From: a virus
Virus record (IMG/VR): IMGVR_UViG_3300014914_000013
Location: 1 to 39,305 of that record
Length of the DNA: 39,305 nucleotides
Reading direction: 5' to 3' (one strand)
Both the position numbers and the translations under genes were made by a program. The notes beneath the pieces are model-generated. The model had not been told where the DNA came from. It did not search any database and saw nothing but the letters and a program-made list of their open reading frames with translations. Shown here piece after piece: positions 17,066 through 26,306 of the stretch. The stretch's first letter is position 1. Each line of letters opens with the position of its first letter.

Positions 17066-17429
17066 GATGCTCAAAGAGCTTGAGAATGAGCGCGACGACT
17101 GGAAACATATCACAGAAGGGTTCGACGTGAGCACAGAAGAAGGCTTACGCCGATGGGGCGGAAAGGAATTGCGATGCGGCTTATGTCCGAGATACCAAAG
17201 ATATATCCACTGGAACGGGATAGACATACTGTTCTGCAAATCCTGCCCGTTGGTCATATTGACTCGCAGAACGTGCGGTCATTGGTGGGCGAAGCTGGAC
17301 ATAGAACCGGGAGAGAAAACGAAAGAGACTTCAAAAACTACTTATCTTTTTTTATTAAAAGTAATAGAGGATGTGAAACTTCATGGGCGACTTAAAGAGA
17401 CCTTTCAAAAAGGGCAGAACACTGACTAA
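17058..17429 (+). CDS. Hypothetical Cys-rich (zinc-ribbon-like) protein
   Basis: A 123-residue protein with CGLC, then CKSC about 25 residues later and a further Cys-His (TCGHWW), a set able to bind zinc. It overlaps the upstream gene by eight bases and the downstream ejection-protein gene by 47. The long overlap makes the C-terminus uncertain, but the Cys pairs and the strong coding pattern support a real gene. Function unknown. Confidence 0.6.
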   Translation: MNKMLKELENERDDWKHITEGFDVSTEEGLRRWGGKELRCGLCPRYQRYIHWNGIDILFCKSCPLVILTRRTCGHWWAKLDIEPGEKTKETSKTTYLFLLKVIEDVKLHGRLKETFQKGQNTD

Positions 17430-18534
17430 TGTTGCACAGGTGGCGGTACCTGCGTTGCTTGGCAGCCCGATAGCCGGGGCATTAGGCGGCGATCCGCTCA
17501 AGGGCGCGATATTTGGGACACTGCCAGAGTTGCCCGGTAAGATCGGGGAATTTTTCAAAACCAATGCCGGGAAAGCGGCAATGTCGATTTTCGGCAACAC
17601 TGGCGGTGACATGGGCGCGATCGGTGATCTTCTCGACAACATGGGTATCACAGGCCGTTCAAAAGACATGGTTGAGGAAATGCTTACCCTTGCGGCTCTC
17701 ACAGCGTTCAGTAACAAATTTGCAAAGGAAGCATTGAACAAAGCAAAAGAATATGAAGGAAAAGAACAACTGGCGATTGATGCACTGTTCACCGCAGCGC
17801 AGAAAATGAGTGACCCCAAAGCACTTGAGCAGACGGTGCAGGCTTCACTTGAGGATGTTGGCAAGGAATACAAACGCGCGAAGCAATCAGCAACGCATGA
17901 CCTGTATCAGCGTGGACTCGGTTTAAGGATGCCGGGAGCTACGAGCAGGCTTGAGAATGAAGAAGCGGAAGCGAGATTGCGCGCCAGACGCGATATTGAG
18001 GGCGAACAACCCATGAGGGCTTTACAAGCAAATATCGCAGCATTGAGTCCGATGCAGAATTATTCCGAACGGCTCCGAGCGGCGGCTGAAGCTGAACGCG
18101 CACTGCCTCTTGAATTTTATAAGTCGGTGAAGGAAGGAACACGTCAGAACCCGATGGATGAATATTACCGGGCGATGGCTGATTATTATAGGAACCAGAT
18201 GCCTGCGGGGATAATGCCGGGGCAGCAGGCATTGCAGGGCGGTTTGCAGAACGTACAGGAGGCAGGCGCGGCTGTAGGCGGTGGAGTTGCAGACATAATA
18301 CAACAGGCGCAGACGGCGATAAGCGATGACTACAGGAACCGGAAGGTTCAACAGGCAGGCGCGGCTGTAGGCGGTGGAGTTGCAGACATAATACAACAGG
18401 CGCAGACGGCGCAAGCGGCACAGAATATTAACCCGATTGCAGCGGGTTGGAAATCAATGATGGACAGGAAACCCAAGCCCAAAGGTCGCAAAGCGGTTGA
18501 CTACATAAAAACTCCTAAGGGGGTATTTGCATAA
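17383..18534 (+). CDS. Internal virion (ejection) protein, first of three
   Basis: A 383-residue Ala-rich, helical protein. It begins with basic GDLKRPFKKGRT and a hydrophobic Ala/Gly/Pro stretch (AVPALLGSPIAGALGG) that could insert into membranes. It is followed by two larger proteins, the second with a transglycosylase domain, matching the order of ejection-protein genes in T7- and P22-like phages. Near the C-terminus a 59-bp segment is duplicated exactly, giving two copies of QAGAAVGGGVADIIQQAQTA-type sequence. The start overlaps the previous gene. Confidence 0.7.
   Translation: MGDLKRPFKKGRTLTNVAQVAVPALLGSPIAGALGGDPLKGAIFGTLPELPGKIGEFFKTNAGKAAMSIFGNTGGDMGAIGDLLDNMGITGRSKDMVEEMLTLAALTAFSNKFAKEALNKAKEYEGKEQLAIDALFTAAQKMSDPKALEQTVQASLEDVGKEYKRAKQSATHDLYQRGLGLRMPGATSRLENEEAEARLRARRDIEGEQPMRALQANIAALSPMQNYSERLRAAAEAERALPLEFYKSVKEGTRQNPMDEYYRAMADYYRNQMPAGIMPGQQALQGGLQNVQEAGAAVGGGVADIIQQAQTAISDDYRNRKVQQAGAAVGGGVADIIQQAQTAQAAQNINPIAAGWKSMMDRKPKPKGRKAVDYIKTPKGVFA
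18260..18411 (+). repeat. 59-bp exact direct repeat inside the ejection-protein gene
   Basis: Bases 18260-18318 and 18353-18411 are identical, offset by 93 bp (31 codons), so the reading frame is kept. The identity at silent positions shows a recent in-frame duplication. The coded Ala/Gly/Gln segment is helical and low in complexity. Confidence 0.95.
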
Positions 18535-20057
18535 TGGCTTCACGATTTACAAAAGGACTTTTCCTCTTGGGAAAGAATTGGTACGATTACAAAACAAAAT
18601 CGAACATTCGAGATACAGCAGAAGAAGAAAAGATAAAGGAGTTATGGAAAACCGCAGCGCGTGAGAAGGACGAAGATGCGTTGCGGGATGCTTCACTGCG
18701 TTTAGCTAACTTAAGGGCGGCAGGGGAGAAGCAACGGCAGGGAATAGTGGGTGTGGAAGCTGAACGTGAAGCAGAAATGTTTCCACTGAAAAAAGAAGAT
18801 GTGCAGCTTGGAGTGAAGACAGCGGCACAGCAGCTGAAAGAACGTTTAGAAGACGCTAACTGGATGAAAAAGAAGAGAGAGAGAGAAGAAACAAAATTAT
18901 GGCCACAAGAAGATATTTCAGCAGATTTACGCGCCGAAAAGGGGCGAGTGGATATACGCACAGCAAGACAAAAACTTGAGGACTTAAAATATTACAATAA
19001 GAATATTCTACCTATAGAAAAAGAGAAGTTATGGTTGCAAACCGAGATAGATAAACGGGCTAATGATGTTGCCCCTTTACAGAATATGCATGATTTATTA
19101 TCGAAACAGATATATTCATTAATACAGGGTGGATATGAAGTACCTCAAAATCTATATATAGAACTGAATAACGTCAAAGATAGGATAGAAACATTGACTG
19201 TTGGTAAGCCTGCGCGTAAAGTGACGGTGCCAAGTGTGACGTATGATATGCCTTTGCTTGGTGAAATAACTATAGGAACTGATGTGAATCCATTCCATAA
19301 ACAGTTCAAAATAGCCGCAAAAACACATGGATATGACCCGGATGTTGTAACAGCTATTGTTCAGAAATATGCCAAACAATATGATTTACCGGCACAGTTA
19401 ATATGGGCGGTTATAAAACAGGAAAGCGCATTTAATCCAACTGCCGTATCTCCCAAAGGTGCTTATGGATTTATGCAGCTTATGCCAGCTACAGCCAGAG
19501 GACTGAAAGTAGATAGAAAAATTATGCTTGAGAATATTGAAGGTGGGGCAAAGCTCTTAAGAGAACTTCTTACGCGTTATGATGGAGACCTCGCGCGTAC
19601 ATTGTCTGCCTATAACGCGGGGCCTGATGCAGTTGCAAGAGCCAGTTCACCTGATGGTGTACCTAATATAAAAGAGACAAAAAATTATGTAAATAGAATA
19701 ATGAGTTCTCTTGGGCTTAACAGGGGCGACAAAGTTGCGGTTTTACAAAAAGTTCCTGAACCGCAACCGATGACAAAACGTACTAATAATAATTTGAAAT
19801 TATTAAATCCGATTGTAGAAAAAGTTGTTACTGGAAAGATGGAACCGGAAATGGCAATAAAATTGCTTGAAGCAAAAGGTATTATGGATGATGATATTTA
19901 CGAATATATATGGCATTCTTGGTACACATCTCCAGTTTCAGAAGATGAGCAATTAAAACGAGACGCGTATGAAATGATAATGATTCAAAAATCAAAACAG
20001 AAGAAACCCAAAACCAGAACTGGAACAAGCCCTGTTAAGGGAGTAGTTATAAAATGA
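18534..20057 (+). CDS. Internal virion protein with lytic transglycosylase domain
   Basis: A 507-residue protein. The N-terminal 200 residues are a long, charged helical region. Residues about 280-400 form an SLT-type lytic transglycosylase domain: AVIKQESAFNPTAVSPKGA with catalytic Glu297, then GFMQLMPATARGL and LSAYNAGPDAVARA. Ejected with the DNA, it would open peptidoglycan for the ejection channel, as T7 gp16 does. It overlaps the previous and next genes by one and four bases, so the three ejection proteins are co-translated. Confidence 0.9.
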   Translation: MASRFTKGLFLLGKNWYDYKTKSNIRDTAEEEKIKELWKTAAREKDEDALRDASLRLANLRAAGEKQRQGIVGVEAEREAEMFPLKKEDVQLGVKTAAQQLKERLEDANWMKKKREREETKLWPQEDISADLRAEKGRVDIRTARQKLEDLKYYNKNILPIEKEKLWLQTEIDKRANDVAPLQNMHDLLSKQIYSLIQGGYEVPQNLYIELNNVKDRIETLTVGKPARKVTVPSVTYDMPLLGEITIGTDVNPFHKQFKIAAKTHGYDPDVVTAIVQKYAKQYDLPAQLIWAVIKQESAFNPTAVSPKGAYGFMQLMPATARGLKVDRKIMLENIEGGAKLLRELLTRYDGDLARTLSAYNAGPDAVARASSPDGVPNIKETKNYVNRIMSSLGLNRGDKVAVLQKVPEPQPMTKRTNNNLKLLNPIVEKVVTGKMEPEMAIKLLEAKGIMDDDIYEYIWHSWYTSPVSEDEQLKRDAYEMIMIQKSKQKKPKTRTGTSPVKGVVIK

Positions 20058-23000
20058 TAGTAAACCTTGAACTAAAAGATGGGCGAACAGCAGATGTGGA
20101 TTTGACTCAATATAATCCTGCAATGGAACTGTGGGTAAATTCCAATGCCAAATATCCAGCATCTGCGATTTGGATTAAGAGAGAGGGAAAATGGCATACG
20201 CAGAAGACACCAACTGCCCCTGCGGGTGAGCCGCCTCCTGTAGACCCGCACATTGAAGCTATTGAAAAACGAGAGAAGAAAAAGAAAGAATTTAAAGACA
20301 AATTAATAGCACAATCAATGCTGGCTCCTTCTCCAAACATGCCGTTGACAATGGCAGATATAAAACGTAGGGAAAAGTGGATTAATGAATTTGACTCTGA
20401 AGAAACAAGAAAGGAGATTGATGAAATAACCAAAGAAGTAAAAGGTGAATATCTAAAAAACGTAATAAAAAACATAGCAGGCTCATTGGCTAAAGTGCCT
20501 GTATCTGCACCTGAAACGGTTATTGGTCTTGTTGAAATGCCGTATGAGATAGCACGGACAGCAATTATTGACCTTCAACGTCAGGGTGGATTGTTGGATG
20601 AGGGTTCTTTGATGGGGGAAATGGCGCGACCTCAACGCGCAGGCGAACCTCCTGTTTATACTGAACGTGGAAAAGAACTAAAACCAAGAGAAGAATTGAT
20701 AAAAGCCGCTAAAGAAAAATATGAGTATGAAGCCAGTTTGGGTGACTATGCAAAATTCATGGCATTAGATATGGCTGACATGTTGTTCAGAGATGCTTAC
20801 ACAGGTGAATGGTCAGCAGATGTATTGAGTAACACAACTAAAAGAATGAAAAAAGACCCTGTTACATGGGCATTAAATTTATTGATGATTGGAGGAATGG
20901 CTACGAAAGGTTTGAAAAGAGTAAGAGGCAGCAAGATACCGACTCGTGCGCGTGAGAAGTTAGCCGATAAGACAACGGCACGGGCGCGCATAATGGAAAA
21001 GATAGAGGCCAGAAGGGGTAGGCCTACCACAGAAGCTAAAAAGAGAGCAGAAAATTTAGAGGCTGCAATTCTCGATGAATTTAACGCAATACCCGAGAAT
21101 GTACAAAAAACAATTAAGGAAATGTCGGATATATTAGAAAGAGATGCTGAATTCAACATATGGAGGTCTGAACTTGAACAGAAAATAGCGGATATGACTG
21201 TAGGAGAAATAGGGGAAAAACCAAAAAAATTAGGCGCGGGTTGGATGGCTGAAAGCCCCAAAGATGTGGAAATGCTTGCAGCAAACCTAAGCAAACTCGT
21301 AAAAAAAGAACCCGAATTTTTTGAATTGGGAACGAAAATAACCGAGAAGGCATATAAAGATGCAATACCAGAAGATATGATTGCGCCAAAGAAGGAACTG
21401 CCGGAAGTACCTGAATACAGTCAATTCATCGAAGAAGGTATGCCGGAATACATAAAGCCTGAAAAAACGCAGGCTGAAATAATAGCAGAAATGAAAGCGG
21501 CTCCGGAGTCTGGACCCATGATTGAGGTGCCTGAAATTGGTGGCCTTGAGTCTCGTGTAAAACTCCAATACCAAAAACCAACAGTATTAAGCAAACCTTA
21601 TCGTGCTGAAAAGGTGAAAGCTCAACGTGCTTTTGAGAAGATGAAGCGCATAGAAATACAGGAAGCCGCTCAAAAAGCCGCAAGGCCAGAGGGCAGACCA
21701 CGTACTGAAATGGGGAGAAAACAGGCGAAACAGAGACTAAACGATATAAGAAATATTCAAAATGCTATTGCTTACGGGGATGAATCTTACTCAATCAAAC
21801 AGACAGGCAGCTATCGTTTCCCTGAAGGCACGGAAATGTATATGGCAGGCATAACAACTGATATGGCAAAGGCGGCTTTCAATTCTATAAAAGCACCCGC
21901 GAGAGCCGCTTCTAAAAGGATATTTAATGAGATTAAGAAAGACGCTAAGGGTTTTTCCGATTGGTATCAAAAGACAGCCTTGGCACATAAGGGCAAGAAG
22001 GCGGCTGAAACATGGCAGGATGGTTATGGTAAATTTATTTCGGACATGCTTATAGAGCTTCCGAGTGATTGGCTTGTCACAAAGGCGATGGAAAACAGTA
22101 GAACAGGAAACTTTGTAAGATGGTTCCTTGCCGATAGTGACCTTATTCCTGTTGAAATGTTGGATATGTTCAAGGAGAAAGAATTTGAGATAATATCAAA
22201 ATATGAACACCTTGAGGAAATACTGACAGACATTAAAAACGCAGATGCGGGATACATCCTGAATGAGATATATGAAGGTCGGGCGAAGCCGGATACACCA
22301 GAACTTAAAAGCCTTGTCGAGAAAATTAACGAATATCAGAGAGCAATGGGCAAGAGTGCAGAAGAGATGGGGCTGATAACAAAAGAAGCGGCGAATAGAC
22401 CGGCTACATATATTGCAACACTTTATGATATGTATGAAAGCCCCACCTTCTTTGGTGAATTATTAAGTCGGCGCATTAATCATAGCTTACGGCTTAAATA
22501 CCACAGATTTATGAAGAAGAAAGACGTACTACCTGAAGCTGAAATAATAGAGTTCAAAAAAGATATTAAAGCGATGATAAGCAAGGTCAGACGTGATAAA
22601 AACATGACATACGGTGAAAAGCAAAGCATGATAGATACATTGCAAAGAAAAGCAAACTCATTTATATCTGAAGAGTTCAGGGCTGCTCACTTGATACCAG
22701 ACTTAGGTTACAGGCTTGCAGTGGGCGATATGCAAGTTATTAATGATGTTGCCACTATGCGAATGATGAACAACATCTATCAGACAAGGGGACTCGTGCT
22801 TGAGAACATAGCCAATAAATTGGTGGATGGAGAACAGTACGGGCAATTCAAAACAAACTGGACTATTGAAAAATTGAGGGAATCAATAAATCCACGTTTC
22901 AAAGATAGCGATGTTTCAATGTTGAAGCAGGCAATAAAAACAAATGCTCCCGCTAATGAAATAGCAGGGCTTGAACAGACAATACGCAGAAGACAGAGGG

Positions 23001-24562
23001 TACTCGATTATATTGACGATGCTCTTGAAACAGGTTATTGGAAAAAACTACCTGATAACAAGCATTATGGCTCACTTGCCGGGAAACATGTGCCTGCCTA
23101 TGTGTGGGACTCTGTAAAGCTACAGGCTGAAGGTATGCCCATGGCATATCATTATATGCAAACGCTGATACGTCCGTGGAAAATTTTTAAGACAGCCTTG
23201 AACCCCGGCACACATATCAGAAACATGTCATGGAATCTGTACGCAATGTGGATGGCTGACGTATCACCCTTAGACTTTGAAGCTGTTGAGATGGCAATAA
23301 GAGCATTACGCGATCCCAAGTCACCTGAAGCTATTAAATTCAAAGAACTGAGACAAAACTTTGCGGGTGGTCAATCATCATTCTCAAAAGCTGAAATGAT
23401 GAATGAGCTTGGACATAGGCTTAAGAGTGTACAAAAAGAAAAAGCAAATAAAAATGGCACCTTATTCTCGGCTGCTGCTGATTATGTAAGGAAAGGGTAC
23501 GATGTTGGGGGGAAGGGCAAACTCAAGGCCACGGAATTGTATGCTGCTGAAGAAACTCTTGCTAAAATGACAGTTGCCATACGGCACCAGTTGCGCGGCA
23601 AAACGCCTATAGAGGCCATAAACATAGCGGAGAAGTATTTATTCAACTACAGCGACATATCAAGGGCTTTGAAGTGGTACAGGGCAATGCCGGGTGGTGC
23701 GCCGTTTGCAACTTTTTGGGCAAAGTTCTACCCGATGATTGCTGAAACGGCAATTAAGAAACCGTGGAAGATGATACCGATGTTCATGTTTCCTAAATTA
23801 ATGGAGGCCATTGCATCAGGAGTATACGGAAAAGAGAATGTGGCAGAGGCCAAGAAGCATCTTGTGCCGTGGGCACAAAATGGACTACTCGGTTTGAAGT
23901 CAGCACCACAGGTAAAAGTAAAAGATTTATGGACAGCAATAACTACAGGTCAAAAAGTAGATTCCAAAAATATAACATTCATTGACCTCACGAGTCTGAA
24001 TCCTACAGCATCACTTGAAACCGGGAGAAGCGGTATCGGTTCAGAACTGCCCATAGTGAATTGGTTCCTGTCTAACCCGCTGGCACCCGGACAAGACCCT
24101 GTTATGGGAATATTAGGTGATATACAGCGCAATCGTAAGCGGTATAATAATCAAGAGGTATGGCCAGAAACAGCGAGTGGATGGGAGAAGTACAAATATC
24201 TTGCTGACTATCTCCAAAAACAAATATTGCCATCACTAACACCGGGTATCCCCTATGTTACAGAAGGTGGATACGCCTATCATAAATTGATGGCGGCAGC
24301 AAAAAAAGAAGAAGATTATTACGGGCGACAATATAATTTCTTAGGGGCATTGCTTGATACTTTAGCATATAAAACCTATCCAATAACTGAAGAAGTGTAC
24401 GAAAGCAACGAGCGATACTTAATCGCAAAATTAAGGCGACTGCGAGGGGAATTATCATATATGCGGGATAAGAAAAAAGGCATATCAGATTGGAAGCGTG
24501 AACGAGAAATCGTCCGAATCGAACGAATGATTGAGAAAGTAGAAAAAAAGCTGGAGGAATAA
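20054..24562 (+). CDS. Giant internal virion / ejection protein
   Basis: A 1502-residue protein, the largest in the window, mostly charged helices with Lys/Glu/Ala-rich spans (residues about 60-130 and 300-530). Near residue 1040 the segment RPWKIFKTALNPGTHIRNMSW resembles large polyvalent-protein domains in phage ejection proteins. Hydrophobic stretches follow (TWALNLLMIGGMA at about 275; FATFWAKFYPMIAETA and MIPMFMFPKLMEAIASGVYG around 1220-1260). It probably enters the cell with the DNA and helps span the envelope. Its start overlaps the transglycosylase gene by four bases (ATGA). Confidence 0.8.
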   Translation: MIVNLELKDGRTADVDLTQYNPAMELWVNSNAKYPASAIWIKREGKWHTQKTPTAPAGEPPPVDPHIEAIEKREKKKKEFKDKLIAQSMLAPSPNMPLTMADIKRREKWINEFDSEETRKEIDEITKEVKGEYLKNVIKNIAGSLAKVPVSAPETVIGLVEMPYEIARTAIIDLQRQGGLLDEGSLMGEMARPQRAGEPPVYTERGKELKPREELIKAAKEKYEYEASLGDYAKFMALDMADMLFRDAYTGEWSADVLSNTTKRMKKDPVTWALNLLMIGGMATKGLKRVRGSKIPTRAREKLADKTTARARIMEKIEARRGRPTTEAKKRAENLEAAILDEFNAIPENVQKTIKEMSDILERDAEFNIWRSELEQKIADMTVGEIGEKPKKLGAGWMAESPKDVEMLAANLSKLVKKEPEFFELGTKITEKAYKDAIPEDMIAPKKELPEVPEYSQFIEEGMPEYIKPEKTQAEIIAEMKAAPESGPMIEVPEIGGLESRVKLQYQKPTVLSKPYRAEKVKAQRAFEKMKRIEIQEAAQKAARPEGRPRTEMGRKQAKQRLNDIRNIQNAIAYGDESYSIKQTGSYRFPEGTEMYMAGITTDMAKAAFNSIKAPARAASKRIFNEIKKDAKGFSDWYQKTALAHKGKKAAETWQDGYGKFISDMLIELPSDWLVTKAMENSRTGNFVRWFLADSDLIPVEMLDMFKEKEFEIISKYEHLEEILTDIKNADAGYILNEIYEGRAKPDTPELKSLVEKINEYQRAMGKSAEEMGLITKEAANRPATYIATLYDMYESPTFFGELLSRRINHSLRLKYHRFMKKKDVLPEAEIIEFKKDIKAMISKVRRDKNMTYGEKQSMIDTLQRKANSFISEEFRAAHLIPDLGYRLAVGDMQVINDVATMRMMNNIYQTRGLVLENIANKLVDGEQYGQFKTNWTIEKLRESINPRFKDSDVSMLKQAIKTNAPANEIAGLEQTIRRRQRVLDYIDDALETGYWKKLPDNKHYGSLAGKHVPAYVWDSVKLQAEGMPMAYHYMQTLIRPWKIFKTALNPGTHIRNMSWNLYAMWMADVSPLDFEAVEMAIRALRDPKSPEAIKFKELRQNFAGGQSSFSKAEMMNELGHRLKSVQKEKANKNGTLFSAAADYVRKGYDVGGKGKLKATELYAAEETLAKMTVAIRHQLRGKTPIEAINIAEKYLFNYSDISRALKWYRAMPGGAPFATFWAKFYPMIAETAIKKPWKMIPMFMFPKLMEAIASGVYGKENVAEAKKHLVPWAQNGLLGLKSAPQVKVKDLWTAITTGQKVDSKNITFIDLTSLNPTASLETGRSGIGSELPIVNWFLSNPLAPGQDPVMGILGDIQRNRKRYNNQEVWPETASGWEKYKYLADYLQKQILPSLTPGIPYVTEGGYAYHKLMAAAKKEEDYYGRQYNFLGALLDTLAYKTYPITEEVYESNERYLIAKLRRLRGELSYMRDKKKGISDWKREREIVRIERMIEKVEKKLEE

Positions 24563-24563
24563 A

Positions 24564-24779
24564 ATGAACGAAAACGGTGAAGGAACTCAAAATTATAGAT
24601 TAGACAGGATTGAAAATGTTCTCGAAAAAATACTGGAGAAATTCGAGGACATGCCCGTAAGGTGCGAAACGTACAGAGGCAATATCCATGAGCGCATAAA
24701 TAAATTGTATTTTTGGATGCTCGGCGCAGCGGGTAGCCTCATGGTAGGCATGATAATTTTGATTATGCGCGGCATATAA
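24564..24779 (+). CDS. XhlA-like small membrane protein (holin-associated)
   Basis: A 71-residue protein with a heptad-like N-terminus (YRLDRIENVLEKILEKFE), a central segment, and one C-terminal membrane helix (WMLGAAGSLMVGMIILIMRG). This is the plan of XhlA / hemolysin-type proteins encoded beside phage holins. The strong site GGAGG lies seven bases before the ATG. It could assist holin action or anchor a complex at the membrane. Confidence 0.65.
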   Translation: MNENGEGTQNYRLDRIENVLEKILEKFEDMPVRCETYRGNIHERINKLYFWMLGAAGSLMVGMIILIMRGI

Positions 24780-24961
24780 TGAATAAAATCGTTAATATAT
24801 TGTATGATTGTATCGCATGGTGTATAATGCAATTTATCCGGCGGATGTTTTATCCGCTACTGGAGGTCAGAAAAAATGGAACTACTGAAAAAGAAAACGA
24901 CGTGGGCAGGAATCTCGATGATCGTGACGGCAATCGGAAGTTACATCACAGGCACCGCTGA
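24779..24961 (+). CDS. Possible small protein overlapping the next gene
   Basis: A 60-residue frame whose ATG overlaps the previous stop (TAATG), a common coupling arrangement. The first 30 residues (VNILYDCIAWCIMQFIRRMFYPLL) are hydrophobic and could be a membrane helix. The rest runs out of frame through the 53-residue gene at 24876 and has a random look (DDRDGNRKLHHRHR). Either a real short peptide or a chance frame. Confidence 0.25.
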   Translation: MNKIVNILYDCIAWCIMQFIRRMFYPLLEVRKNGTTEKENDVGRNLDDRDGNRKLHHRHR

Positions 24962-25037
24962 ACCGATTCAGGCGATACAGGCCGCGATTGCAGGATTCGG
25001 ACTCATTTTCATGCGAGAAGCCATTCATACGAAGTAA
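24876..25037 (+). CDS. Small holin-like hydrophobic protein
   Basis: A 53-residue product, too short for many gene finders. It starts MELLKKKTTWAGISMIVTAI and ends with a second hydrophobic, Ala/Gly-rich helix, the pattern of small phage holin-like or membrane proteins annotated near endolysin genes. CTGGAGG lies nine bases before the ATG. A weak promoter-like pair, TTGTAT (24800) and TATAAT (24823), lies upstream. It is the last gene before the terminator at 25083. Confidence 0.7.
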   Translation: MELLKKKTTWAGISMIVTAIGSYITGTAEPIQAIQAAIAGFGLIFMREAIHTK

Positions 25038-25082
25038 TTAACATAGCCCTCTTTTCCCCATACCCATATTATCACAAGTCAT

Positions 25083-25110
25083 AGCCGTCCATCAAAGGAC
25101 GGCTCTTTTT
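25083..25110 (+). terminator. Rho-independent terminator of the structural operon
   Basis: AGCCGTCC (25083-25090) pairs with GGACGGCT (25097-25104) around ATCAAA, followed by CTTTTT. It closes the rightward operon 46 bp after the last gene. Confidence 0.9.
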
Positions 25111-25192
25111 CTTATTGGAGGTTTAGCGGGTTTCCTTAAATAAGGGGAGTGCTTATTGGAGGTTTAGCGGGTTTCCTTAAATAAGGGGAGTG
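25111..25192. repeat. 41-bp tandem direct repeat in the control region
   Basis: Bases 25111-25151 are repeated exactly at 25152-25192 without a gap. Each copy contains CTTATTGGAGG near its start and the near-palindrome CCTTAAATAAGG toward its end, and CTTATT/AATAAG can pair across the unit. Lying between a terminator and a regulated promoter, the two copies look like duplicated operator sites. Confidence 0.85.
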
Positions 25193-25213
25193 AATTTTTT
25201 TTTCACCTACCAC

Positions 25214-25250
25214 TTGACAGGCGTTTATTAATGAATATAATAATAAACGC
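25214..25250 (+). promoter_or_regulatory. Consensus promoter embedded in a perfect inverted repeat (operator)
   Basis: TTGACA (25214-25219) and TATAAT (25236-25241) are spaced by 16 bp. The 10-bp arms GCGTTTATTA (25221-25230) and TAATAAACGC (25241-25250) are perfect inverted copies separated by ten bases that contain most of the -10 box. A dimer bound there would block RNA polymerase. The next gene codes for a Cro-like protein, so autorepression is the simplest reading. This promoter should drive the recombination/replication operon. Confidence 0.85.
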
Positions 25251-25262
25251 AAGGAGGACATT

Positions 25263-25433
25263 ATGACAGGACGTGATTTGAAGATATTGAGGATACGGAA
25301 TCATGTAATGCAGAAGGACGTTGCACGCGAACTCGGTGTTGCACCGCAGCGAATATGTGCTGTGGAAAAGTACGATAGGGTAAGTGATAAAATGACAGCC
25401 CTTATTAAAGCGGCAATCAAAAAATTAAAATAA
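25263..25433 (+). CDS. Small Cro-like helix-turn-helix regulator
   Basis: A 56-residue protein. Residues about 5-40 form an XRE/Cro-type helix-turn-helix (LKILRIRNHVMQKDVARELG followed by VAPQRICAVEKYDR), and the C-terminal twenty residues are Lys-rich. AAGGAGG (25251-25257) is a near-perfect ribosome-binding site. It lies directly behind the operator-promoter at 25214-25250 and is probably autoregulated, controlling the operon that runs to 34242. Confidence 0.85.
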   Translation: MTGRDLKILRIRNHVMQKDVARELGVAPQRICAVEKYDRVSDKMTALIKAAIKKLK

Positions 25434-25445
25434 AAGGAGAACAAC

Positions 25446-26285
25446 ATGGAAGAAGAAAAATCATTAGCAGTAGTAAACGGTGAAGGACTCGCGCTGACAA
25501 CAGAACAGTTTGAGCAACAACTTCAGGTGGAAACCGAACGGCGCGAACTGATGGAGAAATATATTAAGGGCAATCTCAAAAAGGGTATAGATTACGACAC
25601 CATACCCGGCACAAAGAAACCCACTCTGCTAAAACCGGGAGCGGAGCGTATATGCAATCTGCTCAAGCTGCGCATGGTGTTCCGCGCGGACAAAGACACA
25701 TGGAACATGCTGTCAGCGGAGAAAAAGAAGGTGGGAACGTTCTGCTATATTTGCGAACTTATCACGCCCACAGGTGAGATTGCCGCACAAGGGAAGGGAC
25801 TTGCCTACAGTAATGAGAAAATAAACAATGTTTACAAAGACGGCGAAATCGTTGGCAGTAAACCGTGGAATATGAATACCTGTATGAAGATCGCCAAGAA
25901 ACGTGCGATGGTGGATGCGGCGCTAGCCAATGGCTTCTGCGGCCTGTCAGACCGTTTCACACAGGACATGGAGGATACGTCTAAAGAGAACCAGAACGTG
26001 GCGCAGAATGGCAGACAAGGAGGGTCAGATGGCGGCGGGGCATCGCCGAAGCAGGTGAATTATGCGAAAAGCATTGTCAAAAATAAAAAACTGGATTTAG
26101 AAACAGTGCTTAACGCCGCGAAAATTGTAAACTTAAATACCATAAGCAAAAAACAGGCCTCGATGTTGATAGATGGGCTGAACTCCGGAAAATTTGATTC
26201 ATGTGTACCGGGCGCAACTGTTGATACAGAAGATGAAGAAGACATCGACCTGAATGAAGACCCATTTGAAAAAGAAGAAGGATAA
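25446..26285 (+). CDS. Putative single-strand annealing / recombination protein
   Basis: A 279-residue protein. The core has GIDYDTIPGTKKPTLLKPGA (about residues 47-66) and, later, MNTCMKIAKKRAMVDAAL with RFTQDMED, a motif set common in phage and plasmid proteins found beside recombination genes, often considered Rad52/ERF-like annealing proteins. A Gly-rich linker leads to a small C-terminal helical domain (SPKQVNYAKSIVKNKKL … KKQASMLIDGL) and an acidic tail like those of single-strand-binding proteins. The next gene is a Rad50/RecF-like ATPase, which supports a recombination role. The family name is tentative. Confidence 0.65.
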   Translation: MEEEKSLAVVNGEGLALTTEQFEQQLQVETERRELMEKYIKGNLKKGIDYDTIPGTKKPTLLKPGAERICNLLKLRMVFRADKDTWNMLSAEKKKVGTFCYICELITPTGEIAAQGKGLAYSNEKINNVYKDGEIVGSKPWNMNTCMKIAKKRAMVDAALANGFCGLSDRFTQDMEDTSKENQNVAQNGRQGGSDGGGASPKQVNYAKSIVKNKKLDLETVLNAAKIVNLNTISKKQASMLIDGLNSGKFDSCVPGATVDTEDEEDIDLNEDPFEKEEG

Positions 26286-26306
26286 AAAAAGGGGAAAGGC
26301 GGTAGA

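Noticed and set aside
17939-18421. Minus-strand frames of 130-160 residues opposite the ejection-protein gene.
   Set aside because: They repeat only because of the 59-bp duplication on the other strand; Pro/Leu/Ser-rich and without a ribosome-binding site.
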